A stretch of 64,000 nucleotides of DNA. Origin: Candidatus Zhuqueibacterota bacterium. Its GTDB lineage: Bacteria > Zhuqueibacterota > Zhuqueibacteria > Residuimicrobiales > Krinioviventaceae. Positions 18,094-28,500 of the stretch are shown in pieces (position 1 is the stretch's first letter; every line of letters starts with the position of its first letter). The stretch spans positions 38,746 to 102,745 of the forward strand of contig JAFGKD010000061.1 of assembly GCA_016928775.1 (NCBI GenBank), written 5' to 3'. Below the pieces are notes generated by a model, which saw nothing but the letters and a program-made list of their open reading frames with translations, had not been told where the DNA came from and made no database searches. Position numbers and translations under genes: made by a program.

Positions 18094-20370
18094 CTATAAA
18101 TGATTTATCGCAGCGATTTGGCCGAGGGCGATACCGCCATCGTTGGGAGGAACCTGTTGATGCCGGTAGACATCAAAGCCCGCGGCAGATAATGTTGCGA
18201 CGGTTTTTTCAACCAAATATTTATTTTGAAAAGTGCCGCCACTGAGAACAATCCTTTTCTGACCACTATGTTTCGCCACCGTCAGTACAAGATGCACGAG
18301 CGTGTTATGAAAAGCGGCGGCGATTACAGATGCCTTGACGTTATTTTTAATGTCCAACAAAATGCTCTCAATCATCGGCTGCCAGTTCAAGCTCCACATC
18401 GCAGCATTTGCCGGGGAAAAGTCGATGCAGCAGGGATAGATTTTGGGGCCACTCATATCTTTCCATGCGGCGAATTCGAGCAACATGGGCGCCTGCCCCT
18501 CGTAATAATTGATATGCTGAATATCGAGCAATGACGCCACAGCATCAAACAAGCGGCCGGCACTGCTGGTTCTTACGGTATTGATGCGCTTTTCGAGCAT
18601 TTTTTCCAGCGTACGATTTTCCGCTTTAGCGAGTTGTTGAAATGGCGGCATATCGTGATACCTTTGAAACGCATCAGGTGCCATCTCGTAGAGTAGACCA
18701 ATTGCCGAACGGAAAGGTTGTTTGATCGCCTGTTCCCCACCAACGAGTGGAAAAGTGCGCACATGCGCCAGCCGTCGCACACGCTGTTGGTCGAGGAGAA
18801 AAAACTCGCCGCCCCAGATCGTCCCATCTTCTCCGTAACCCGTCCCATCCCACGCGACGCCCAGGGCCGGCGGCTCTAATTCATTATCTGCCAAACATGA
18901 ATAAACGTGCGCAATGTGATGTTGAATGGCATGTTTTTCACCGTCACGTGACAGCGCATAGCGCGTCGATGCATAATCCGGATGCGCATCATGCGCCACA
19001 CGTTGCGAATCAACTTTATAAATTGCCGTAAAATCGTCAAGTGTATGCTGCAACGTAGTGATGCTGTTTTCTGTCTCCAGGTCGCCAATATGTTGACTGA
19101 TGTAGACATGTCGACCTTTTGCCACAGCAATGGTGTTTTTCAAATGACCCCCGACAGCAACGCACGGCGTGACATCATGATTCAACATAACAGGCAAAGG
19201 AGCGTAACCGCGCGCGCGCCGCAAAATGACCGGGCGATCTGCCATAATGCGCACAATAGAATCATCCAGATGATGAACAATAGGACGATTGTGGACGAGG
19301 AAATAATCCGCGATGTCGCCAAGGCGGGACAGGGCTTCCGAATTATCTATACAAATGGTCTCATCCGCCAGGTTGCCGCTGGTGGCGACGATCGGAGATT
19401 CGAGCAGCCGCAAAAGAATGTGATGCAAAGGCGTATATGGCAGCATGATGCCCAGCATAGGATTGTTCGGTGCAATTGATGACGACAAATCAGCGACGCA
19501 ATTTTTCTTTTGCAAAAGTACAATCGGCGATTCCGGCGATTCAAGCAAGCCACGTTCCTGTTTTGAAAATTCACAGTATCGGTCTATCGATTTCAGATCC
19601 GGCGCCATGATCGCAAAAGGCTTTTCCTCACGTGCTTTTTTTTGTCGCAACCGAGACACAGCATCGTCGGACGTGGCATCAACGATGAGGTGAAAACCAC
19701 CCAATCCTTTCAAAGCAATAATGAATCCCTCCCGGATGAATTGCACTGTTTGCTGAATGGCCACAACATCTCTATGCTTGACATTGCCGGTGGCGTCCCA
19801 CAATTCGACATTTGGCCCGCAAACAGGACAGGCGTTCGGCTGGGCATGAAATCGCCGATTTGTCGGAGCTTCATATTCGGCCTGACAATCCGGGCACATG
19901 TTGAATATTTTCATGCTGGTATTGTGTCGATCGTATGGTAATGCTTCGATGATGCTGAAACGTGGCCCGCAATGGGTGCAATTGATGAACGGATAGAGAT
20001 ATCTTTGATTTTGCGGATCAAAAAGTTCAGCAAGACAATCGGGACACGTCGCAATATCCGGCAACATCCAGGCTGTGGCTTCCGAGGCTTTCGAACTTTT
20101 ATCAATTTGAAAATCCTCATAACCCAGCGGATCGAGATAGAAATGCTTGAGAGAATAAATCCGCGACATCGGGGGTTTTTCCACAGGAATGAGCGTCAAA
20201 AATTTCTCAAGCGCGGCGTCTTCTCCTTCGGCTTCGATAAAGACACCAATCGACGTATTGCGTACCCAGCCGGTCAAGTTGAGCTGAGTGGCTAATCGCC
20301 AGATATAGGGACGGAAACCAACACCTTGAACTGCACCCTGTATATGAATTTTTAATCGTAGCCTTTGCAT
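18094..20370 (-). CDS. hypF: Carbamoyltransferase HypF
   Basis: HypF converts carbamoyl phosphate to carbamoyl adenylate and transfers the carbamoyl group to HypE. The 758-residue protein has all domains: an acylphosphatase domain (VQGVGFRPYIWRLA, about 1-90), two zinc-finger-like units with CPDC, CTHC, CPDC and CPVC at 109, 131, 159 and 181, a YrdC-like domain (about 200-380), and a Kae1-like carbamoyl-transfer domain (about 390-758) with QHHIAHVYSC and GVAWDGTGYGEDGTIWGGEF. The length is normal and no motif is missing. An AGGA precedes the start. It lies 67 bp downstream of hypB. Confidence 0.95.
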   Translation of the reverse strand: MQRLRLKIHIQGAVQGVGFRPYIWRLATQLNLTGWVRNTSIGVFIEAEGEDAALEKFLTLIPVEKPPMSRIYSLKHFYLDPLGYEDFQIDKSSKASEATAWMLPDIATCPDCLAELFDPQNQRYLYPFINCTHCGPRFSIIEALPYDRHNTSMKIFNMCPDCQAEYEAPTNRRFHAQPNACPVCGPNVELWDATGNVKHRDVVAIQQTVQFIREGFIIALKGLGGFHLIVDATSDDAVSRLRQKKAREEKPFAIMAPDLKSIDRYCEFSKQERGLLESPESPIVLLQKKNCVADLSSSIAPNNPMLGIMLPYTPLHHILLRLLESPIVATSGNLADETICIDNSEALSRLGDIADYFLVHNRPIVHHLDDSIVRIMADRPVILRRARGYAPLPVMLNHDVTPCVAVGGHLKNTIAVAKGRHVYISQHIGDLETENSITTLQHTLDDFTAIYKVDSQRVAHDAHPDYASTRYALSRDGEKHAIQHHIAHVYSCLADNELEPPALGVAWDGTGYGEDGTIWGGEFFLLDQQRVRRLAHVRTFPLVGGEQAIKQPFRSAIGLLYEMAPDAFQRYHDMPPFQQLAKAENRTLEKMLEKRINTVRTSSAGRLFDAVASLLDIQHINYYEGQAPMLLEFAAWKDMSGPKIYPCCIDFSPANAAMWSLNWQPMIESILLDIKNNVKASVIAAAFHNTLVHLVLTVAKHSGQKRIVLSGGTFQNKYLVEKTVATLSAAGFDVYRHQQVPPNDGGIALGQIAAINHL

Positions 20371-20437
20371 TCATTCCTGTCAGCACAACAAACGACATAT
20401 GTTAACCGGGCAAATCAAATACTAGCTTTTAAATCTT

Positions 20438-21082
20438 TCACAACTGCTCCTTCAACCATTTGAGCCAATCCTCTAGCCCGGCGCCGGTTTTTGCGGATAA
20501 TTCTATGAAAAGGAGATTTGGATTGACTTTTTTTGCATTGGCATGGAAGGTTGAAACATCAAAATCCACATAAGCCAGGAGATCAATTTTATTGAGGATG
20601 CATACATCTGCGACCCGGAACATTTTGGGATATTTTACAGGTTTGTCATCACCCTCGGTAGTGCTGACAATGACGATCTTTTTATGCTCACCAAGATCAT
20701 AGCTCGCCGGGCACACGAGATTGCCGACATTTTCAATGAAGAGCATTTGAATACCGTCGAGGGTCAGGCTTTTGAGTGCATCGCGTACGAGCAGTGCGTC
20801 CAGATGGCAGCCGCCGTTTGTGACGATTTGCACCACCGGAATCTTGTATTTTGCGATGCGCTGCGCATCATAATCGGTTTGCACATCACCTTCAATAACA
20901 GCTACTTTGATATCCTCTTTGATCTGTTTGAGCGTTTTTTCAAGCAACGTTGTTTTACCCGAACCCGGCGAACTGAGCACATTAAGGACAAATATTTTTC
21001 TCTTTATAAAGATCGATTTAAGTTCGGCTGCAACCTCGTCATTTTTCTCCAAAACTTTGCGTTCAACGGTGATAATGCTCAT
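20438..21082 (-). CDS. hypB: Nickel-insertion GTPase HypB
   Basis: HypB is a GTPase that helps HypA load nickel into the hydrogenase large subunit. The 214-residue protein has a P-loop SSPGSGKTTLL near 37-47, the metal-binding switch region TNGGCHLDA near 88-96, a switch II stretch ending VGNLVCPASYDLGE, and NKIDL for guanine specificity. It lacks the N-terminal histidine-rich nickel store found in some HypB proteins, so nickel storage would have to come from elsewhere. The start codon overlaps the hypA stop (ATGA). Confidence 0.95.
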   Translation of the reverse strand: MSIITVERKVLEKNDEVAAELKSIFIKRKIFVLNVLSSPGSGKTTLLEKTLKQIKEDIKVAVIEGDVQTDYDAQRIAKYKIPVVQIVTNGGCHLDALLVRDALKSLTLDGIQMLFIENVGNLVCPASYDLGEHKKIVIVSTTEGDDKPVKYPKMFRVADVCILNKIDLLAYVDFDVSTFHANAKKVNPNLLFIELSAKTGAGLEDWLKWLKEQL

Positions 21083-21429
21083 GACTCGACCTCTATTTCT
21101 TTGATGAAAAACTCGTTTCCTGTTTGAACTTCAATATTGCTGGAATGGCAGCCTGGACAAGAAAAATCAAATTCTTTCAAGCCAAAAGTATAATCACATG
21201 ACAAGCAGTGCGCCGAAATTGGAATAATGGATATCTCGAGTCTCGACTGTTCGAGTTGGGTATTGGAGACAAGCGAATCGTATGCGTGGTGCAATAATTC
21301 CGGTACTACAGCAATCATTTCTCCAATCACGACTCGCACAGTTTTAACGCTGGAGGCAGAAGCAGGCTGCTCCTTCAAGGTCTCTTGAACAATGGCGATG
21401 ATGTTTTGGGCAATTGAAGTCTCGTGCAT
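21079..21429 (-). CDS. hypA: Nickel metallochaperone HypA
   Basis: HypA binds nickel with its N-terminal Met-His-Glu and passes it to the hydrogenase. The start at 21429 gives MHETSIAQ, which the mechanism requires; an upstream in-frame ATG at 21528 would add 33 residues and hide His2. A GGAAAAG lies upstream of 21429. The 116-residue protein has the zinc site CLSC...CPGC. It is the first hyp gene and overlaps hypB by four bases. A 95-bp gap separates it from the transglutaminase-like gene upstream, so a separate promoter is possible. Confidence 0.93.
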   Translation of the reverse strand: MHETSIAQNIIAIVQETLKEQPASASSVKTVRVVIGEMIAVVPELLHHAYDSLVSNTQLEQSRLEISIIPISAHCLSCDYTFGLKEFDFSCPGCHSSNIEVQTGNEFFIKEIEVES

Positions 21430-21524
21430 ATCTTTTCCACATGCTGCGGTCTTTAAATAAGCATTGTAGCAATAAAACGCAATAGTTTTATTTTGGAAAG
21501 CGTGACGTAAAATAGTGAGAACAC

Positions 21525-22367
21525 TCATGTTTTTAAAAATCGCCGCGCCAGCATTGCCAGGATGTAGGGTGGGATCAACAGCACGAGCCCCAGAACAAGA
21601 TTTATATTACATGTCAGCTTTTCATAAAAATTCACATAACTGGCCCAATCAAGCAGCAGAACAAAGCCGATGACAGCAGCAAGACAGAGTCCAAGTAATA
21701 GTTTTATATTTTTGGCTGGATGATAGGCGAGGAGAAGCAGAAACAGCAAAATGACGACCATACGGAAGATGGGATAGCCATCGAGTTGTGCTGCGGCAGC
21801 TTCGAGGATGGAAGCAAGGGGCGGCACGCGCATCTTTTTACGGCCATCTTGCATGACCATGGTCTTTTCTTTTTGCGCTCCCATTAATTCCTGGCCGCCC
21901 ACGGTGATCCACAAGTGCGTCAAACCGCCCACCACCGTCGTTTCAGCATAACCGCGCGATCGAAAGATAGCCACCGCCAAAATCGCCCGTCCATCACAAT
22001 CCTCGCGTCCGCGACGCCACACCTCATCCGCCGCCGGCCAATACTCCGAGTTGAGCCAATTGTCCCAATCATATTGATAGCGAATGTTCTCATAAACAAA
22101 ATGCACTATCGCTTGATACTCTTGTTGAAAAGTGTAATCCGGCGGCAATAAAGAGTCGATGCGGGCATTGATCGCCGGCAATTCAGGAAAATCGGTGACA
22201 AACAGCGCTTCGATATCGCGATAAGCAAAAAGCTGTTTCAGGCTGAGCACAGGATTCGGGAAGGTCACAAAAAGAAAAACGAGGCCGAAAAAGAAGACTT
22301 TGAAAGTGAGGCGAAAAAAAACAGGACGAAGCGCTAACCATTGCCAAAAAGCGGCTATTCTTTTCAT
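21525..22367 (-). CDS. Membrane protein with transglutaminase-like domain
   Basis: I start at 22367 because GGAG lies five bases upstream; a start at 22391 has no such site. The 280-residue protein has one N-terminal transmembrane segment (about 16-37), a transglutaminase-like papain-fold domain (about 55-165) with REDCDGRA (Cys124) and THLWI (His151), then three transmembrane segments in 198-275. The soluble domain therefore lies between membrane segments, probably in the periplasm. Such domains are cysteine peptidases or amidases, or inactive binders; the third catalytic residue is not obvious. It precedes the hyp operon on the same strand, but no functional link to hydrogenase maturation is known to me. 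Confidence 0.72.
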   Translation of the reverse strand: MKRIAAFWQWLALRPVFFRLTFKVFFFGLVFLFVTFPNPVLSLKQLFAYRDIEALFVTDFPELPAINARIDSLLPPDYTFQQEYQAIVHFVYENIRYQYDWDNWLNSEYWPAADEVWRRGREDCDGRAILAVAIFRSRGYAETTVVGGLTHLWITVGGQELMGAQKEKTMVMQDGRKKMRVPPLASILEAAAAQLDGYPIFRMVVILLFLLLLAYHPAKNIKLLLGLCLAAVIGFVLLLDWASYVNFYEKLTCNINLVLGLVLLIPPYILAMLARRFLKT

Positions 22368-22440
22368 ACATGCTCCGAATGATCTCATCACTTTTTGTGA
22401 AACGTATATGAAGGAACGGATATTTCACCCCAAAGCAAAA

Positions 22441-22464
22441 AAGGCGTGACTCGCGTCACGCCTT
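22441..22464 (-). terminator. Rho-independent terminator
   Basis: A perfect 10-base stem (AAGGCGTGAC / GTCACGCCTT) with a 4-base loop is followed on the minus strand by a run of Ts. It lies directly after the stop of the seven-repeat protein and insulates the transglutaminase-like and hyp genes. Confidence 0.9.
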
Positions 22465-22473
22465 TTATCTGAT

Positions 22474-25218
22474 TTACCGCATAAAAACAAGTCGTCGAAT
22501 CTGAGTATACTCATTCGCTGTCAATTGATAAAAATAGACACCGCTTGGTACAATAGCGTTCGTCATGTCGGTGCCATCCCAACTCACTTTATAGGCTCCG
22601 GCAGGCTGGACGTTGTTGACAATGGTCTTGACCAACTGACCCTGTACGTTGAATACCTGCAAAGATACATTCGCCATATCACCAAGACGGTATTCAATGA
22701 CGGTTGTAGGATTGAATGGATTCGGATAATTTTGCAAGAGTTCGAATTCATCCGGAGCTGTCATGTGAATGTCATGCTCGGCAGCAGTGACTTCTCCTGA
22801 CGACAGTGTGATCGTTGCATCCGGATAATCGATAACATCCTCTTCGGTTATGCTAAGCGTTGCGGCACTACTGGATTCAAGAGCATTCGGATAATAGGTC
22901 GTCTCGAACAACGCGCGACTGGCCATAATTTTATAGTCGTCCAGGTCCAAGCCATCGATGGCGTAGCTTCCATCCTCACCGCTCATTTCGGAGGCAACCA
23001 TACGACCGGTTCCATCTACCGCAAAAACGAGCGCACCTTCAATCGGCATCCCGTCTTGACTCTGGATTCTACCACCAATGCTGCCATATCGGCCAACACC
23101 GTTATGTTGCGCAAATTTTTTGCCGCTGCGCGGTGTGAGCCCAAAGTCGATGCCGGTTTTTGCATCAGCTCCGTCAAGCTCGATAATCGTTGCTCGCAAG
23201 GGATTACGGACATCATCGTAGAACTCGCCAATATAATCTCGCGCCCATGCGGTAACAACATACTCTCCTTCAGGAATGCCACCGACAAGATAGGCGCCCT
23301 CGGCATTCGTAAACGTGGTGTAATAGACTCTTTTCCATTTTCTCAAGTCACCATTAAACCAGCGATGTTTGATACTGGGAAAAACAGTAACCAGTGCGCC
23401 GGCAATGGGTTCAGCAGTGGCGTCATCCGTAACGACTCCACTCACAGTGCTGCCCTCAGATAGTGCATCAGGAATGGCAAAATCAATGCCCGGGGTGTCA
23501 GCGCCAGCTGTAACAGTGACTGTATCAGCATCGGCGATATTTTGCTTGTCATCAAAATATTCCCTGTAACCGTTCACTTTAACAACGACATAATAATCGC
23601 CCTTGTAAAGAGGACTGAGAGAATAATGACCCTGATCATCTGTGAAAGCAAACATCACTGGCAATCTTTTCGGGGAAAAGCTGGGAAAATTTCTTTTGAG
23701 GGGAATAGCCTCGACAAAAGCAAAAGGTACCGCATCACCCGTACTTTCGAGGGTCACCTGGCCACTGATTGAACCATAATCACCGGTCAAATCCAGGACA
23801 ATGTCGATATCGTCGCGAATTTCACCATCAGTCAGCCGGATCGCTGTTGCATTTTTCAGCGAATCAGCATCGATATACCAGATACCTTTAAAATTCATTT
23901 TATCCCAAAACCACGCACTGACATAATAGGTGCCGGCAGAAAGATTGACCAGCTCGTAATAACCATTTTCGTCAGTCAGGGTACTTTTCCACAAGCGTCC
24001 CCAGTTAACATGTACATCATCGTCTTCACGCACATAATAGATGTAAATATTTTTGAGCGGAATGCCCTGCGTATCTGTGACGATGCCGGATATTTTCGCT
24101 GTTGGCACAGTAAAAGTAAAATTGATATCTGGCGTATCCTGGCCTGCAGTGACGACCACCGGGTCAGCCTCGGATGGATCGGTTTTATCATCGTAATACT
24201 TTATTCCAGGTGCGCCGGATTCACACAAACAAGCCGACACGATATAATCTCCTGCTGCCAGTCCTTCAACTTTATAATTGCCATGTTCATCGGTGTAAGC
24301 CAATTGCATCAGATGTGTTAAACCGGGAATGTTGAGTGCGGGAGTGACATTGTTTTGTGCGCGGGCGACAACTTTGACCTGTGCCAGAGGATCACCCTCG
24401 CTGTTCTGAACGTGCCCGGAAATAGAGCCGCCTTTTTCGAGGACAAAATTTATACCCGTCACCTCATCGTCATTCACAGGAATAAAAGCGATGTCACGAA
24501 TCGAGGTCGCGTCATCGTAAACTTCAGGAACATAACCATGCGCATAGGTCGCGACAGCATAAGCTCCTCTTGGGAGCTCTTTGATCTTGTAGCTACCATC
24601 AACGTCGGATATAGCAAAAGCGCTTTGGACGCCAAAGGGATTCCCTCTGGTCACAGCGACGACCCAGGCACCAGCCAAGGGTGCATTACCCGTTACGGTT
24701 CCACTGATACTTCCGGCGCCTTTTTTCGCCATTCTGAGATTAAAATCTATGCCAGTAACGGATTCGCCATCTTGAACCGGCACCAGCTCGGCATCAAGGG
24801 GATTCATTCCGCCACCATAAAACACACTTTCATACCCCTCAGCAGCAACCACAATCAGATATTCACCGGCTTCGAGATTCTCTAAAGTGTAGTGACCGGC
24901 AGCATCGGTTTGCGCTGATTGGCTTTTGATTTGATTCGAGATCACCGCCCAAGCGAAAACATGCGCCGCCTCAATCGGCTGATTGCCATGCGAAACGGTT
25001 CCCGAGATAGTTCCTGTCCCGGCAACACTAACAACTTGAACACCAGAAGCAAGATTGTCATCCGGATGTTCCGAGTACCATATTTTAAGTGCCAAATCCA
25101 TTTTTTGTTCAAACGGAACCGGCATCACGTCGGACGATGCATTAACAAAAGGTGCAAACAACAGGGAGAACAATACAACGGGGGCAAGCCAATACCGTAA
25201 AGTTAACTTTGCTTGCAT
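22474..25218 (-). CDS. Secreted protein with seven carboxypeptidase-regulatory-like repeats and type IX sorting domain
   Basis: The 914-residue protein has a signal peptide (about 1-27, ending VNA). Seven beta-sandwich repeats follow, starting near residues 70, 169, 264, 375, 482, 590 and 712. Each opens with a GSISG-like strand, then G-x-Y and AG-[ED]-Y turns, as in the carboxypeptidase regulatory-like (CarboxypepD_reg) fold. Several repeats contain an FYDD or YYDD motif and end GIDF, so they arose by internal duplication. Residues 828-914 are a type IX sorting domain (NYPNPFNPTTVI). There is no catalytic domain, so a structural, adhesive or binding role at the surface is likely. A consensus AAGGAGG lies at 25223-25229, suggesting strong translation. 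A terminator follows the gene. Confidence 0.85.
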   Translation of the reverse strand: MQAKLTLRYWLAPVVLFSLLFAPFVNASSDVMPVPFEQKMDLALKIWYSEHPDDNLASGVQVVSVAGTGTISGTVSHGNQPIEAAHVFAWAVISNQIKSQSAQTDAAGHYTLENLEAGEYLIVVAAEGYESVFYGGGMNPLDAELVPVQDGESVTGIDFNLRMAKKGAGSISGTVTGNAPLAGAWVVAVTRGNPFGVQSAFAISDVDGSYKIKELPRGAYAVATYAHGYVPEVYDDATSIRDIAFIPVNDDEVTGINFVLEKGGSISGHVQNSEGDPLAQVKVVARAQNNVTPALNIPGLTHLMQLAYTDEHGNYKVEGLAAGDYIVSACLCESGAPGIKYYDDKTDPSEADPVVVTAGQDTPDINFTFTVPTAKISGIVTDTQGIPLKNIYIYYVREDDDVHVNWGRLWKSTLTDENGYYELVNLSAGTYYVSAWFWDKMNFKGIWYIDADSLKNATAIRLTDGEIRDDIDIVLDLTGDYGSISGQVTLESTGDAVPFAFVEAIPLKRNFPSFSPKRLPVMFAFTDDQGHYSLSPLYKGDYYVVVKVNGYREYFDDKQNIADADTVTVTAGADTPGIDFAIPDALSEGSTVSGVVTDDATAEPIAGALVTVFPSIKHRWFNGDLRKWKRVYYTTFTNAEGAYLVGGIPEGEYVVTAWARDYIGEFYDDVRNPLRATIIELDGADAKTGIDFGLTPRSGKKFAQHNGVGRYGSIGGRIQSQDGMPIEGALVFAVDGTGRMVASEMSGEDGSYAIDGLDLDDYKIMASRALFETTYYPNALESSSAATLSITEEDVIDYPDATITLSSGEVTAAEHDIHMTAPDEFELLQNYPNPFNPTTVIEYRLGDMANVSLQVFNVQGQLVKTIVNNVQPAGAYKVSWDGTDMTNAIVPSGVYFYQLTANEYTQIRRLVFMR

Positions 25219-25582
25219 AAAACCTCCTTTAAATTTAAGATTCGAATTAATCCACCATTATCTACGGATTAACAATTCTTCTGCAATAACAATACCACTG
25301 AAATTAAAAGATAAATAAATATTGTAGTATACATTTAAATATCTCCATCATTCCCATCCTAACATGTTATAAAAAACAGGAAGTTAAATACTGTGCATAT
25401 ACTACTCCACGCTCTCTCCCGAGCGGAAGACCTGGACAGGATAAAATTAATGCTGGACATTGCACACAGCCGCTTAAATTGCGCGCCACTATGAATTTTT
25501 TACGCATGAATACTGATGACGGCAGAATTTTTAAGCAAAGGATCACAAAAAATTCGCTGGATGAAACAGGCTTGAGAGTGAC
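25219..25582. other. Intergenic region without a recognised gene
   Basis: It lies between the start of the seven-repeat protein and the stop of the AAA+ protein, both on the minus strand. It holds the AAGGAGG ribosome binding site (25223-25229) and AT-rich sequence to about 25375 that probably carries the promoter. I found no convincing hexamers, terminator or small gene. Short open frames here have no coding character. Confidence 0.55.
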
Positions 25583-28500
25583 TCACCCCATCACGTCAAA
25601 GTTGCCATCCAAAACGCGATCGAGTCGACCCGTGCGCCATTTGCGTATATTGTCGCGCACAAGCGGCGTGGGCGTCACCTGATATCGTCGAATAATTCGC
25701 CGCGACTTGTCGCTGCTCTTTTGAAAGGCGGTACGCGCTTGCGCGAGGAGCGCCTGAGGATTTGCTTCGGGCACAGCAGCCTGAGGGGCGACCTGTACGC
25801 GTATGTTATGACGAATTAAATGCTTGTCTTTCTCCATGTTTTCGAGGACATGCATGCCCGATTCCGCTTCCAAAATTGTATAGGCGGCAAAACCGGATAT
25901 GGCGATGATGCAGGTATAGTCCGCCAAAGCGCCCTCAATAGACTCGTTCAAGAGCTCATATTTCATCAGCCGTTTTTTCGCCCAATTGATGTACATATCC
26001 TTGAGCTGCAGGGCAAAAAAATTCATTGTTTCGGCTGTGTTGGTTGATTTGGGCTTGCTTTCAATCTTGATAAAGGCATCCTGGGGCGCCTTCGCCATAA
26101 AGCTGTTATACGCTTCATTGAGAAGATAAAGCTGTTGCGCCAGCCGCGCGACAAGATTCCTCGGCAGAGTATTTTTTTCAATACGACTGATCAGTGATTC
26201 CGCTGTGCTCAGACCGGATTCGATACGATCCATGAGCTCGATATCACCCAACGTCTTGAAACGCTCGGGCGAATCCCAGAATTTTTTTGCTGACATGGCG
26301 GCGAGCAAATCGTCTTTTCGATCATGCCACGCCGGATTATTGATCTGTTTTTCAAGCGCCTCGTAGCAGGATTCAAGATAGCTCAATTCCCGGCTTGTAC
26401 GCTGCGGTTCGAGCATAACAGTTTTTAACGTCACCTTTTCGTCCAGCCGCTCGGTTTCTTCGTGCTCTTCCTCAGTCTCACCAGCATCGGGATCAATGAA
26501 CTCGACGTGAATGCGTCTTCCATCACTTTTGACGAACAGGAATTGATCACCCTCTGGAAATTGATGATTGACAATGGTAAGCGCCAGCGGCGCTAACAGA
26601 TAGCGCTCGATAGCACGTTTCAGCGGTCGAGCGCCCAAATCGGGAGTAAAACCTTTTTCAAGCAAAAAGTTAATCGCGGATTCCTCCCACTCCACCGCCC
26701 ACTCTTTGGTGCGGAGACCGCGACGTTGCAGGGTGTCATTGAGCTCTTTATACAAGATTTTTCGCATTGTCGATCGGTCGAGCGGATTAAATATAACCAC
26801 GCGATCGATACGATTGAGAAACTCGCGACGAAATGTTTGTGAAATGGATTTTTTCACACTTGTGAGGGAAAAGCCGGCGGCAGCGTTTTCAAAGCCAATG
26901 CTCGCGCCGATGCCAATCTTAGCACCAAGATTAGATGTCATAATGATGATGCTGTGGCGAAAATCCGAGACGGTTCCCCCTTTATCCGTCAGACGACCAT
27001 CATCAAAAACCTGCAAAAACAGGTCCCAGACGGATGTATTGGCTTTTTCAAACTCATCCAGCAGGAGAACGGAAAACGGTTGTTCTCGAATAAGGCTGGC
27101 CAGCGACTTTGTCTGGCTCTCAGTCGCGGTGCGGCCAAGTATTCGATCGACGCTTTCTGCTGCCTGGAACTCACTCATATCCAGTCGAATCATCCGGTCG
27201 GGCGAACCAAACAAAAATTCAGCCAACGTTTTGGCGATTTCAGTTTTTCCGGTCCCCGTTGGCCCGGCGAATAAAAAGACGCCGAACGGTCGGGTTGGAT
27301 CAGTCAAACCGGCTTTGATCATCGCCACGCGCTCCACCAGACAGTCAATCGCTTCATTTTGCCCCATAACGCGTTTGTGAAATAATTCTCGCAAGGCATC
27401 GGGATCAAGCCCCCTCTGGTCGTCAAGAATATCGCGCGGCAAACCAGTGAGGTGTGATAGCTCGATGTATAAATCATCGGTTCTCATCTCCCCGAAAGGG
27501 CGTCCCTCTACCAACAGTCTACGTTGTGCCATTTTGAGCAGATAGAGTAAATTCCCTGGCGGAGCGATACTGTTTAAAAACTGCTTTGCCAGGTGCAAAG
27601 CTTCTGAAAAAATAGTTGGAGATAACGTTTTGTCTTTATCTTTTTCAACTTTGCGCACCCATTGTTGCGCCAACATCATGGTATTGTTGTCATCCAAAGG
27701 ATCGATCAAATGGACACTGAAAATCGAATGCACCCGTTTGTTGTCGCGTCCGACCTGCTCATTGGCTGCCGGGTGTAATTCACCGATGACTTTGATCTTG
27801 CCGCTTTCAATGTAGGGCAAAATCATATCGAGAATACCGGCGCTGCTGAATCGGTGGCGACCCGTATAGACGATTTGGTGAAAATCCGGAATGTACCACA
27901 ATACTCTTTTTTGAACATGCAGCTTTTTAATGAGATTTTGAATGCGCTCCTCGAGCTCGCCAATATAAACTTGCCCGGCGATGATATCGACGGCGCTGGC
28001 TTGAAAAATATGCCAATGATCATCGTGCAGTCGCTTAAAAAGCAGCTGCAAGAGTGCACTCTTGCCAACGCCGGATTCTCCGACAATTAACACCGAGCGC
28101 TCCGGCGTATGAAACAAGCTGGATTCGATCTCTGAAATATGTTTTTCAAGGGCTTTATGTTGTATGATGACATTGTCAAAGCTGGCGCTATTCCACACAC
28201 GCCCGACAATGTTGAGAAAAACGGTATCGACTGATGACGCTTTGCGACGTTTGATTTCATCCAGAAAAGGCTTTGTGTACTTTGTATCGAGGGCTTGTAG
28301 AAAAGTTTCCACGTCAAAAATATCCTCCTCATCCAAACGATCAAGATGGGATGCAAAAGTTTGCGCATCGCCTTTTTCAATGCGCTTTTTGATGAAATCA
28401 TGTGTAGCTTGAATAATATTTTTGTTCTCCACCCACCACTCTTGCGCTTTGGCCAATACGGCTCCCAGGACAGGTTTTTCGCATCGGCTGAGAACATCCA

